Shown: piece by piece, positions 11,093 through 18,748 of the stretch
Numbering within the stretch: the stretch's first letter is position 1
How the letters are laid out: every line of letters begins with the position of its first letter
Source of the DNA: a virus
IMG/VR virus record: IMGVR_UViG_3300038441_001850
Coordinates: 1-30,355 of that record
Reading direction: 5' to 3' (one strand)
DNA length: 30,355 nt
Position numbers and translations under genes: made by a program
Notes under the pieces: generated by a model
What the model was told of the DNA's origin: nothing
Seen by the model: the letters and a program-made list of their open reading frames with translations, nothing else
The model's database searches: none

Positions 11093-12030
11093 GCTACCGC
11101 TACCTCACCGACCTCGACGCCTGCCTGGCCGCCCGCGGCATCCCCTACACCGAGGTGGGCTACAGCCCGCTGTCGCCCGAGGGAGCCGCTGATTGGCGAT
11201 CCCGGGGCCGACCCGAGTCCATCGGGCCGTTCGACCCGCAGGGCGTGCTGTGCCACCACACGGCGGCGCCGACCAGCGCTACACCGCAGGCCAGCCTCAA
11301 CTGCATCCTGGCCGGGAACTCCAGCGCTCCCGGACCCATCGCCCAGCTGTTCATCTCGCGCGAGCCGATCGTCTACATCGTCGCCGCCGGACGCGCGAAC
11401 CACGGTGGGGGTGGCATCAGGCCCGGCCTGGACAGCAACTGCGAGGACATGAACGAGCTCCTCATCGGCATCGAGGTGGACAACAACGGCGTCGGCGAGT
11501 ACTGGGAGAACCGCCAGACCGACCTCTACGCCCGGGTGGTCGAGGCGCTGTGCTCGTGGTACGGCTGGGAGTTCGGCGACGTGTATCTGCACGCCACCTC
11601 GGGGCCTCCTAATGGTGGGTGCAACTCCAAGATCGACCCGGCGGGGCCGTGGCAGCGTCAGCCCGAGCTGTACGGCTCGGCAACATGGGACCTCGGCACC
11701 TGGCGGAACTTCTGCGCTGAGCAGGGCGGCGGCGCGCCACCAGGACCAGGAGGAGACGACATGGCATACGTGATCTACGAGTCGATCGACGACGGCGGCA
11801 GCCGCTGGGCGTGGGCCGACTTCCTCGGCCTGGAGGCCAACGGCATCTGCGAGTCCATCGTCTGGATCGAGGGCGACTACAAGGCGCAACTCGACGCCGC
11901 CGCCAACCCGCCGCTGGAGCACAAGCGTCGCCGTCAGGGCGGCTACACGACGATGCGGCTGGAGGGCGGGAAGCCGCAAGGCGACCAGCAGTACAACTGG
12001 CAGGACTCCGACTTCCGTAAAGTCACGTAG
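11089..12030 (+). CDS. Endolysin: N-acetylmuramoyl-L-alanine amidase
   Basis: A 313-residue zinc amidase that would cut between N-acetylmuramic acid and L-alanine at lysis. Residues 50-190 form an Amidase_2/PGRP domain: GVLCHHTAAPTSATP (H56/H57), FISREPIVYIVAAGRANHGG, LLIGIEVDNNGVGEYW with E129, and HATSGPPNGGCNSKIDPAG with H168 and D183. Two His plus the Asp would hold the zinc. A Gly/Pro linker (GGGAPPGPGGDD, about 213-224) leads to an 89-residue C-terminal part (YVIYESIDDGGSRWAW onward) of unknown family, most likely the cell-wall-binding domain. It has no signal peptide, so it depends on a holin. A strong internal ribosome site and ATG at 11761 could yield the C-terminal domain alone. Confidence 0.9.
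   Translation: MSYRYLTDLDACLAARGIPYTEVGYSPLSPEGAADWRSRGRPESIGPFDPQGVLCHHTAAPTSATPQASLNCILAGNSSAPGPIAQLFISREPIVYIVAAGRANHGGGGIRPGLDSNCEDMNELLIGIEVDNNGVGEYWENRQTDLYARVVEALCSWYGWEFGDVYLHATSGPPNGGCNSKIDPAGPWQRQPELYGSATWDLGTWRNFCAEQGGGAPPGPGGDDMAYVIYESIDDGGSRWAWADFLGLEANGICESIVWIEGDYKAQLDAAANPPLEHKRRRQGGYTTMRLEGGKPQGDQQYNWQDSDFRKVT
11748..11763 (+). promoter_or_regulatory. Internal ribosome site and start in the endolysin
   Basis: AGGAGGAG (11748-11755), a 5-nt spacer, and in-frame ATG 11761 (Met225). The site falls exactly at the end of the Gly/Pro linker, so translation from it (11761-12030) would give an 89-residue free C-terminal domain. Several phage endolysins are known to produce such a separate binding subunit. 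Confidence 0.6.
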
Positions 12031-12036
12031 CGGGCG

Positions 12037-12082
12037 TCCGGTAGGGACCGGAGGGCGCAGCAGGCCCCTCCCTGCCGGGCGC
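12037..12082. terminator. Convergent hairpins between lysis and tail operons
   Basis: TCCGGT (12037-12042) and ACCGGA (12047-12052) make one stem; GCAGG (12060-12064) and CCTGC (12071-12075), extended by GCGC/GCGC, make another. They fill the gap between two convergent gene blocks, where a bidirectional terminator is expected. There is no T-tract. Confidence 0.45.
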
Positions 12083-12501
12083 TACGGCGTGGCGCAGATG
12101 TTGAGCAGGTCGCCATAGGTGCAGACGTCGACCCGCAGCGGGGCTCCACCAGAGCCGTCCCCCACGAGGCCGGAGCCGACGAAGATGGTCCCCGCCGGGA
12201 CGCCCACCGGCAGCGGGACGTACTGACCGCTGGCGTCGCGCGACAGCACATCGCCCGGGTTCCCGGTGGCGGCGCAGTCGATGCACCGCACGTCGGCGGT
12301 GATGACCAGCGGGCTGGTCCCGGTCCCCGCGCCCGACACCGAGAACGTGACGTCGCCGCTGGAGGCGAAGGTGATGAGGGAGCCGACCGGCGCCGAGATG
12401 ACGTAGGGGTCGTTGAAGCCACCGGACCCGGTGATGCCGATGCCCGCGCCCGCCTCGATGGCGCACGTGCAGATGTCTCCGGCACAGCGGCAGCGCGCCA
12501 C
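12082..12501 (-). CDS. Minor tail or fibre protein with Cys-rich start
   Basis: A 139-residue protein, last of the leftward tail operon. The start is Cys-rich (MARCRCAGDICTC), then a beta-rich part: IEAGAGIGITGSGGFNDPYV, PVGSLITFASSGDVTFSVSG, VRCIDCAATGNPGDVLSRDA, and a small CTYGDLLNICATP end. Similar 'C-C-GxGI-x-GSG-NPYVIS' starts occur in minor tail proteins of actinophages. GTG 12501 is chosen because GAGGG lies 7 nt upstream; the overlapping longer frame lacks support. Probably a virion surface component, inferred from position and fold. Confidence 0.6.
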   Translation of the reverse strand: MARCRCAGDICTCAIEAGAGIGITGSGGFNDPYVISAPVGSLITFASSGDVTFSVSGAGTGTSPLVITADVRCIDCAATGNPGDVLSRDASGQYVPLPVGVPAGTIFVGSGLVGDGSGGAPLRVDVCTYGDLLNICATP

Positions 12502-12511
12502 TAGACGGCCC

Positions 12512-13282
12512 TCATGGCAGACAGATCGCTGACATCTGGTGGTAGGTGCCGTCAGCGACCGTGTCGAACTCCTCGTTGGCACCAGCGAGCGCCGACTGCA
12601 TCGTTCCGATGAAGGTGTCGCCGGTGATCGTGACCGGGGAGCTGACGCTCAGCACCATCGACTCGCTGGACACGCCCGCGCCATCGCCGATGAGGAAGTC
12701 GGCGGCGCCGATGATCCCAGGCCCGGTGGTGTTGCGGAACACCTTCATGGTTCCCGGGACGGGCCCGTTCAGCGTCGGGTTGACGTGGCACAGGTAGGTC
12801 ATCTGCACGATGCGGTAGCCGGGGGGGATGTTCAACCAGCACGTCGTGGTCTGGATGTTGCTGACGTGGTGTGCCTCGCCCGCCGCCACCACCAGCTGCG
12901 GCGCGATCGACCGCCAGGCGCCGACTACGGGGTTGTAGACCTCGGTGACCTGGTGCTCGGTGCAGAAGGCGGTCATACCTGCCACCACGAAGGGGAGAGC
13001 GGCGGTGGCAGCCGCGTGCGAGGAGAAGGCGGCCACCCACGTCATCACCCAGTTGGAGCCGTCCCACAGGTACTCGGCCGGGGGAGGGCCGGAGGTGTAG
13101 ACGTGGTTGCCGACGACGCGGGGCGCGTTGGCGACGACGTCGTTGCGGTCGACGTAGGTCTTGGACTGGATCGTGCCGGTGTCGGTGTTGATCGCCTCGG
13201 CCAGCTTCTGGATATCGGTGTGCACGCTGACCGGATCGTTGACGAGCGGGTACGGGTAGCCCCGGCTTGTCGTGGCTGGCAT
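12512..13282 (-). CDS. Minor tail protein (256 aa)
   Basis: It begins MPATTSRGYPYPLVNDPVSV, HTDIQKLAEAINTDTGTIQS, an N-terminal pattern ('GYPYP...D......I..LA.AI') often seen in phage fibre and minor tail proteins, where it forms the part that attaches to the tail. The middle has the 'YLWDGSNWVMTW' motif of fibre proteins, and the C-terminal 120 residues are beta-rich (VVAAGEAHHVSNIQTTTCWL onward), suiting a receptor-binding or trimerising domain. ATG 13282 has GAGGGAGG upstream, a strong site. Confidence 0.65.
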   Translation of the reverse strand: MPATTSRGYPYPLVNDPVSVHTDIQKLAEAINTDTGTIQSKTYVDRNDVVANAPRVVGNHVYTSGPPPAEYLWDGSNWVMTWVAAFSSHAAATAALPFVVAGMTAFCTEHQVTEVYNPVVGAWRSIAPQLVVAAGEAHHVSNIQTTTCWLNIPPGYRIVQMTYLCHVNPTLNGPVPGTMKVFRNTTGPGIIGAADFLIGDGAGVSSESMVLSVSSPVTITGDTFIGTMQSALAGANEEFDTVADGTYHQMSAICLP

Positions 13283-13313
13283 CAGGCCTCCCTCGTGGCG
13301 CGAACAGTAGTAG

Positions 13314-14435
13314 TCATGAGACCCGGTACCGGCCCTGGACCAGGATGTTGTTGCCCGGCGCGACGGTGTAGTCGCCGATGACGGCGGGGACGCCGTTGCC
13401 GGGGTTGCCGTCGGACGTGCCCCGCCACGGCTGGAGGTAGCTGGAGTTGCGGTCGGCGGGAAATGAGGGGAACACATGGGTGAACGGGGTTTGAATGAGG
13501 GCGAGCCCGAGGTAGCCGACGGCCAGGGCGTTGATGTACGTCTTGGAGGTCAGCAGGTGTTCGGGGAATATCGGTGACGCGTTCACGGGCAGCGAGAACA
13601 GCAGGTTGCCGACGCCGCCGTTGATGGTCGAGCCCATCGCCAGGTAGATGAACAGCTCGCAGTAGTTGCCGGTGACGAGGTACAGGCCGATGATCGTCGA
13701 GTTGCCGTAGGCGGGGTTGGCGCCCTGGCCGACCCACACCGGCGTATACGGCAACCAGTCGGACGTGGCGGCGTTGTCGGCCCAGCGCACATCGCCGTCG
13801 GCGCCCGAGTTCTTGACGATGATCTGCCCGAGGAGACCGCCCGGCGGGATCGGCCCGCCGGGGTCGCCTTTGGGGCCGCCTACGGCGGTGACGGTCAACG
13901 CCGAGCTGGCCGACAGGGTGAGGCTGGCGACGTCGGCGTTGCCGAACAGCTGCACCACGTCACCGACGCCGAGCTGCACGAGGTAATCGGCGACGTACTG
14001 GACGTAATGACCGGACACACCACCGGCGGCCTGCACGTCGCGGGGCGGTTGGCCGACGCCGCCGCGGGTGAGCAGGAACCGGATCGACAGGCCGACATGC
14101 GCTTGCGCCGAGTTGGCGATGACCTCGAAGTGGTACCGACCGGCGACGTCACAGCGCACCCCGGCAGCGCCACCCAGGTTGGTGAGCCCCGACTGGTCGG
14201 CGCCGGTGTTGGTCAGGTTGATCCCGTTCCACGCCCCGCCGGTCGCCAACGTCGTGCCGATCGAGGCGTACAGGAACCCGCCGATGGTCGGCGTCGGCCC
14301 CACCCGCAGCCACGTCACCCCGTCGGATTCGTACAGGCCCTTGTCGGTCGTGTTGAAGTAGACGTCGCCCGCTCGTCCCACTGGCGGCGCCGCCGCGTAG
14401 GGGGCGGCGTTGGTGATGCCGAACGAGCGGGACAT
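13314..14435 (-). CDS. Tail fibre protein with collagen-like segment (373 aa)
   Basis: The N-terminus (MSRSFGITNAAPYAAAPPVG, AGDVYFNTTDKGLYESDGV) is a fibre adaptor motif. A beta-rich domain follows, with RCDVAGRYHFEVIANSAQAH and LFGNADVASLTLSASSAL, shaped like a C1q/TNF-type jelly roll. A short collagen-like run (GPKGDPGGPIPPGG) links to a C-terminal knob: WLPYTPVWVGQGANPAYGNS, LYLVTGNYCELFIYLAMGST. That knob pattern is frequent at the ends of phage fibres. ATG 14435 overlaps the previous gene's TGA. A role in host binding is inferred. Confidence 0.7.
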   Translation of the reverse strand: MSRSFGITNAAPYAAAPPVGRAGDVYFNTTDKGLYESDGVTWLRVGPTPTIGGFLYASIGTTLATGGAWNGINLTNTGADQSGLTNLGGAAGVRCDVAGRYHFEVIANSAQAHVGLSIRFLLTRGGVGQPPRDVQAAGGVSGHYVQYVADYLVQLGVGDVVQLFGNADVASLTLSASSALTVTAVGGPKGDPGGPIPPGGLLGQIIVKNSGADGDVRWADNAATSDWLPYTPVWVGQGANPAYGNSTIIGLYLVTGNYCELFIYLAMGSTINGGVGNLLFSLPVNASPIFPEHLLTSKTYINALAVGYLGLALIQTPFTHVFPSFPADRNSSYLQPWRGTSDGNPGNGVPAVIGDYTVAPGNNILVQGRYRVS

Positions 14436-16564
14436 CAGCCGATCACCACGACCCGAGCACCGGCGCCGAGGTTCGGGTTGTAGCGGACGGTGGCGGTGTT
14501 GACGGTGGTGGCGTCCCAGTCGACGTCGACGGCGGTCGCGCCCACTCGCACCTGGAGCACGATGTCGGTGGTGTTGAGGTTGTGGGTGACCGTCTCCGGC
14601 GAGGCGGTGCCGGTGAGCGCGGCGGCGTACTTGCGGGTGGCGCCGACGACGAGGCTGTCGGCGTAGGCCCGGGTGGCGATGACCGCCGTGTCGACCGCGA
14701 CGTCGTTGGCGTTGGCGATGATGCCGGTGCCCGCGCCCACGTCGAAGGTGCGATCCGCGGTGAGGTCGCCGCCGCCGGTCAGACCCGCCCCGGCAGTGAG
14801 CAGGCGGGATGTCTGGACGTCGTTGAGGTCTCCGGCGTCCACGTAGGCCCGGGTGGCGATCGTGGCCGTGTCGACGGCGACCGAGTTGGCGGCGACGGTG
14901 ATGCCCGTCCCAGCGACGACGTCGAGCACGTTGCCGGTGAGTGTGAGCCCGCCACCGGCGACGGCAGCCGCCAGGCCCGGGTTCGGGTAGTTGCCCGAAA
15001 GGGCACCGCCCGCTGCCCCCGTGGGCGGGCCGCCGGTGGCAGGAGCCGGACCCCAGGTGCCGTCGGCCTTGAGGACGTCGGTGGCGACGCCGGTCGAGGC
15101 GGGGACGATGCCGGAGGCGGTCGATGTGAAGGTGGAGACGCCGAGGGTCAGGTTGCCGCTCAGGGCGCCGCCGCCGGTGAGCGGCGCCGTCGTCGTGATC
15201 GTCCGGGTCAGCGGGACGTACAGCAGGTCCGCAGCGGCCTGGTTGAAGCCCCCCACGGGCGTCTCGGTCCCGGCCGAGTTCAGCGTGTACCAGAGGCCGT
15301 CGGCCTTGGGGTACAGCAGGTTGCGACCAGCGAGCGGAGCGGCGGGCGTGGCGATCTGGGCAGCGTTGTAGTAGCCGTCGTTGATGATCGCGGTGCCGAC
15401 CGAGATGCTGCGCAGGCGCTGGGCCGAGATACCGATGTCCCACGAGTTATCGATCCCCGGGAGCAGGCGCCCTCCAGCGTCGATGGTCCAGTAGATGCCA
15501 CCGGCGCCGAGCCACAGGTCGCCGGTGCCCGAGCCCCGCAGCAGTAGCGGGAAGCTCCCGCCGCCCGTCGACTCCCCGACGATCTCGTGGTAGTTCCCGG
15601 CGTTCCAGCCGATGGCCAGACGTCGGTAGGTGGTCACACCACCGCCGGTGAAGCCGTACACCCGCAGCCGCTTGACCAGTCCGCCGCCGCCGACCTCGCG
15701 GATGTCCAGGTTGCCGCTGGCCGGGTTGATCCAGTCCGTGTCGACCTCGGGCACGACCAGGGGGCCGGTCATGGTGTCGCCGGGGATGTTGACGTAGCGG
15801 GTGTCAGCTGCCGCCTGCGAGATGCCGCCCCCGCCGAACTGGGACCACGCCGGAGGCGCGGAGTGGACCCAGGCGGTATCACCCTGCGTTGTGCCCTCGT
15901 TGACGAAGATGGCGGCGCCGTCCTCGGGCGCCGGGGTGGCGTCGGTGGAACGAGTCCAGGCGGCGGCGTTGGCCACGTAGATGCCGTTCTGCGCGGCCGT
16001 GGTCTGGTCCTTGACCAGGATGCGGTCTCCCGCCACGGGAGTGACACCGTCGATGGCGGCCAGACCGCTCAGGCCCAGGTTGCCCGTCGAGGCGACGCGC
16101 GCGGCGTCCTTCCACGACAACCCCACGGCGACCCCGTCGACGTAGGCCTTGGTGGCGCCATCGTTGGGGTTGACCGGCGTCGCCAGGTTGGTGATGAAGT
16201 GCGTCGCCATCGAGATGTCGCCGACCGGGTCGGCCAGCGCATCGAGCGGGATGGTGGCGTGATCGGCGGCGACGTGGTTGGGCGAGCCGTGGGTGTGGTC
16301 CTGGCGGGCGTACAGCGTGCTGGTGCCGACGGCCGTCGCCTGCGCGAAGACCGTCTCGGCCACCACCGTCCCGGCGGGCACCGCTCCGGCACCGCCCATG
16401 GCGTCGACCCACTGCCCGCCGTCCCACCACTTCAGGATGTTGTTGGTCGAGTCGTACCAGAGCTGCCCGGTGACCGGCGTGGCGGGCGCGCCGGGCAGGT
16501 TGTGCACGCGGGCGTTGCGTAGCTCGTTCTGCGAGAGGTCGATGGGTGCGAAGACGGTGGGCAT
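14435..16564 (-). CDS. Large tail fibre protein (709 aa)
   Basis: Domains in order: adaptor (MPTVFAPIDLSQNELRNARV, GQLWYDSTNNILKWWDGGQW); a fibre domain around 150-245 (GLSWKDAARVASTGNLGL, AAIDGVTPVAGDRILVKDQT, NEGTTQGDTAWVHSAP) known from many marine and soil phage fibres; a beta part with TDWINPASGNLDIREV and LWLGAGGIYWTIDAGG; a Gly/Thr-rich region with two copies of a block (VAVDTATIATRAYVD and VAVDTAVIATRAYAD) plus 'GAGLTGGGDLTADRTF'; and a C-terminal beta domain (SPETVTHNLNTTDIVLQVRV). ATG 16564 has TTAGGAGC upstream. Repeats suggest a long trimeric rod. Confidence 0.75.
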   Translation of the reverse strand: MPTVFAPIDLSQNELRNARVHNLPGAPATPVTGQLWYDSTNNILKWWDGGQWVDAMGGAGAVPAGTVVAETVFAQATAVGTSTLYARQDHTHGSPNHVAADHATIPLDALADPVGDISMATHFITNLATPVNPNDGATKAYVDGVAVGLSWKDAARVASTGNLGLSGLAAIDGVTPVAGDRILVKDQTTAAQNGIYVANAAAWTRSTDATPAPEDGAAIFVNEGTTQGDTAWVHSAPPAWSQFGGGGISQAAADTRYVNIPGDTMTGPLVVPEVDTDWINPASGNLDIREVGGGGLVKRLRVYGFTGGGVTTYRRLAIGWNAGNYHEIVGESTGGGSFPLLLRGSGTGDLWLGAGGIYWTIDAGGRLLPGIDNSWDIGISAQRLRSISVGTAIINDGYYNAAQIATPAAPLAGRNLLYPKADGLWYTLNSAGTETPVGGFNQAAADLLYVPLTRTITTTAPLTGGGALSGNLTLGVSTFTSTASGIVPASTGVATDVLKADGTWGPAPATGGPPTGAAGGALSGNYPNPGLAAAVAGGGLTLTGNVLDVVAGTGITVAANSVAVDTATIATRAYVDAGDLNDVQTSRLLTAGAGLTGGGDLTADRTFDVGAGTGIIANANDVAVDTAVIATRAYADSLVVGATRKYAAALTGTASPETVTHNLNTTDIVLQVRVGATAVDVDWDATTVNTATVRYNPNLGAGARVVVIG

Positions 16565-16573
16565 GGTGGGCTC

Positions 16574-16867
16574 CTAAGAGAGGTACGCCTCGCCGCCCAG
16601 GGCGGCCGAGAAGGTGAGGCGGACCGTGGTGGTGCTGGGGTATTCCGTCTCGCACCACACCTCACGTCGGGTGGAATCGACAGCGGTGACGTTCGGGTAG
16701 AAGCCGAGGCCGTGGGTGATGTTCCACACGGCCGCCGGGACGGCCTGGACGTGGAGGTAGGAGCCGCCAGCGGGCCCGGCGGGGCCGGGGTCGCCCTTCG
16801 GGCCGGGCGGGCCGTAGAGCGGCTTGTAGGTGCCGGTGGCCGTGTCGAGGTACTTCAGGACGGCCAT
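16574..16867 (-). CDS. Short collagen-like minor tail protein (97 aa)
   Basis: It starts MAVLKYLDTATGTYKPLY, then GPPGPKGDPGPAGPAG (five to six Gly-X-Y triplets), then a compact beta domain (VWNITHGLGFYPNVTAVDST, VRLTFSAALGGEAYLS). That C-terminal pattern, 'W.I.H.LG..P.V...DS......F...G.AYL', is widespread at the ends of phage structural proteins. The triplets probably drive trimerisation. ATG 16867 has GAGGATGAG upstream, overlapping the end of the previous gene. Confidence 0.7.
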   Translation of the reverse strand: MAVLKYLDTATGTYKPLYGPPGPKGDPGPAGPAGGSYLHVQAVPAAVWNITHGLGFYPNVTAVDSTRREVWCETEYPSTTTVRLTFSAALGGEAYLS

Positions 16868-16868
16868 C

Positions 16869-17645
16869 TCATCCTCCGATGTTGGCCGTGGGCACGGACG
16901 CGTTGGTCAGCGTGAGCCAGCCGTTGTTCACGAACGTGGTCGAGTCGAGGGTCACTCGGCCATCGCTGCCGACCTGGAGCATGACGGCGCCACCCTGGCT
17001 GCCGACCTGGAGCATGTGCACGACGGCGGGACGGAAGGGTGAGGCCAGCGTCCAGATCAGCGAGTCGGGGGCCGGTGTGCCCGCCGTGTACTGGATCATC
17101 CCCATCAGCTCGATGCGCCCCCAAGACAGGCGACAGGCCAGGTCGGCGAAGCCCGTCCCGTAGTTGGTCCATCCGGCGGCCAGCGGGGTGATGGCCGTCC
17201 AGACGCCGGGGGAGCCCTCGGGGGCGCCGGTGTCGATCCATAGCTCCGGCTCATTGTTCACGATGGCGGGGGTGGTCGTGGATATCTCGACCTCGCTCTC
17301 GCCCGTGGCCTGCGGGCCGGGCGGTCCCGCGGGCCCCGGCGGCCCCGGCGGACCAGCTGGACCGGTGCCGCCACCTGAGCCTCCAGTCGGCGGAGCGGGG
17401 ACGGGCCCGAACTCCCACTGCCCGTTGGGCAGGCGGGTGGCGACGAGGTCCTGGTCGACGATGAGGTAGCGCTCACCGGGGGGGCCGTCGGGCGGGAGGT
17501 CGGGCAGGGACGGCACCGCGCCGAAGGTGGTGTCCCGCCACTGCATGTTGCCCATGGGACGGCGCTCGACCCAGTTCAGGCGGGTGTTGAGGTCGGACAG
17601 GTAGCTCGGTAGCGACGAGCGCCGTTCGATCTCCCGGTTGGCCAC
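16869..17645 (-). CDS. Collagen-like minor tail protein (258 aa)
   Basis: From GTG 17645, overlapping the previous TAG as TAGTG: MANREIERRSSLPSYLSDLN, TRLNWVERRP, the N-terminal helix typical of minor tail proteins that dock behind the tail tip. After a loop with 'GERYLIVDQDLVATRLPNGQ' comes a collagen-like stretch (GPAGPPGPPGPAGPPGPQ, about six triplets) and a C-terminal beta domain ending LTNASVPTANIGG. The first 30 residues look like a docking segment and the rest a trimeric projection. Confidence 0.65.
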   Translation of the reverse strand: MANREIERRSSLPSYLSDLNTRLNWVERRPMGNMQWRDTTFGAVPSLPDLPPDGPPGERYLIVDQDLVATRLPNGQWEFGPVPAPPTGGSGGGTGPAGPPGPPGPAGPPGPQATGESEVEISTTTPAIVNNEPELWIDTGAPEGSPGVWTAITPLAAGWTNYGTGFADLACRLSWGRIELMGMIQYTAGTPAPDSLIWTLASPFRPAVVHMLQVGSQGGAVMLQVGSDGRVTLDSTTFVNNGWLTLTNASVPTANIGG

Positions 17646-18748
17646 TACGGCCACACTCGCGTGGAGGGGGCGCTGATGGCGGTGAAGGCGACGGTCTCGC
17701 CGCCGGGTGGTGCCTCGGTGACGACGACCTCGTGCAGCCGCTGCCATTCGCTCACGGTGCGGCACATGCGGGTGACGGTGACCGGGAACCAGGCCCCAGG
17801 GATCAGGTCCTCGACCTGCCACGGTGCCCCCGGCAGGAGGGTCGTGTTGGCGGGGATGACGATGGCCGTCGGAGCAGGCACCGAGTCGGCGATGTTGCGG
17901 GCAGCCGTGTCGGACCACTGCGCCAGGTCCTCCGACGACGGCTGATCGACGCTGGTCCCCTCGGTCGTGTTGGAGATGAGCAGGTCGATCCAGCCGTAGG
18001 TGTCGACCCACGCGCGCTGCTGGGCCATCCCCGCGTAGCCCTTGCCGTTGGTGACATAGCCGCGGGTGTAGGTCTGGTAGCCGTACTCCACGATGCGCGG
18101 GAACTGGCTCATGTACTGCTCGTCGAGGGCGGGCAGCACGACCCACGACAGGTGGATGTCGAAGTAGTAGATATCGCGGTTGATCACGGTGTAGTCGGCG
18201 CCGTAGTCCTCGGCGTACTTGTCGAAGTCCTCCCAGACGTACATCTGGAAGGCGTTCACGACGCGGGAGGTGCGCGGCTCGTTGTAGCTGTGGCGCACCG
18301 GGCGGAGGTGGGGCAGCACGCGCCACGGGTCGCTGTTGATGCTGTAGCACTGGTCCCGCAGCAGCCAGTCCATGCGGTCCAGGGTGTCGCCGATGTTCGG
18401 GTAGCTCTGGTTGTAGCCCACCGTCAACACCGTGCGCTTGGTGACCCACAGGATGTCCTCGGCGAAGATGCGGACCACGTCCCACTCGTACTCGATGCGG
18501 GTGATGGGCCCCTGCCACACATCGACGCCGTTGCGGCGGATGTGCAGCTCGTTGACGAGCGTGCGGAGATCGCCGAGAAGATCGCAGCACTGGTGCGTGG
18601 CCACGGTGACCTCGGCCTGCGACACGTCGTCACGGATGCGCTGCCACTTCACCGCCAACAGCGGCGTCAGCTCGCCGAGGAGGTTGTAGGCCCCGCGGTC
18701 GTAGATGAACGCCTCGTGCGTGCCGCAGGTGAACCCGGTGTCGGTCAT
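17645..18748 (-). CDS. Gp37-like tail-tip protein (367 aa)
   Basis: It resembles the siphovirus ReqiPepy6 Gp37-like group of actinophage tail-tip proteins: CGTHEAFIYDRGAYNLLGEL, VKWQRIRDDVSQAEVTVATH, then ELHIRRNGVDVWQGPITRIE and YEWDVVRIFAEDILWVTKRT. The family probably forms the baseplate hub next to Dit. Many aromatic residues in the centre (YVWEDFDKYAEDYGADYTVI) and a beta-rich C-terminus (PWQVEDLIPGAWFPVTVTRM). ATG 18748 overlaps the Dit-like stop as ATGA. The family name is from memory of motif order. Confidence 0.7.
   Translation of the reverse strand: MTDTGFTCGTHEAFIYDRGAYNLLGELTPLLAVKWQRIRDDVSQAEVTVATHQCCDLLGDLRTLVNELHIRRNGVDVWQGPITRIEYEWDVVRIFAEDILWVTKRTVLTVGYNQSYPNIGDTLDRMDWLLRDQCYSINSDPWRVLPHLRPVRHSYNEPRTSRVVNAFQMYVWEDFDKYAEDYGADYTVINRDIYYFDIHLSWVVLPALDEQYMSQFPRIVEYGYQTYTRGYVTNGKGYAGMAQQRAWVDTYGWIDLLISNTTEGTSVDQPSSEDLAQWSDTAARNIADSVPAPTAIVIPANTTLLPGAPWQVEDLIPGAWFPVTVTRMCRTVSEWQRLHEVVVTEAPPGGETVAFTAISAPSTRVWP

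Noticed and set aside
12501-12515. Four-codon frame MRAV linking two tail genes
   Set aside because: ATG and TAG overlap both neighbours, but four codons are too little to call; the GAGGG ribosome site for GTG 12501 explains the region.
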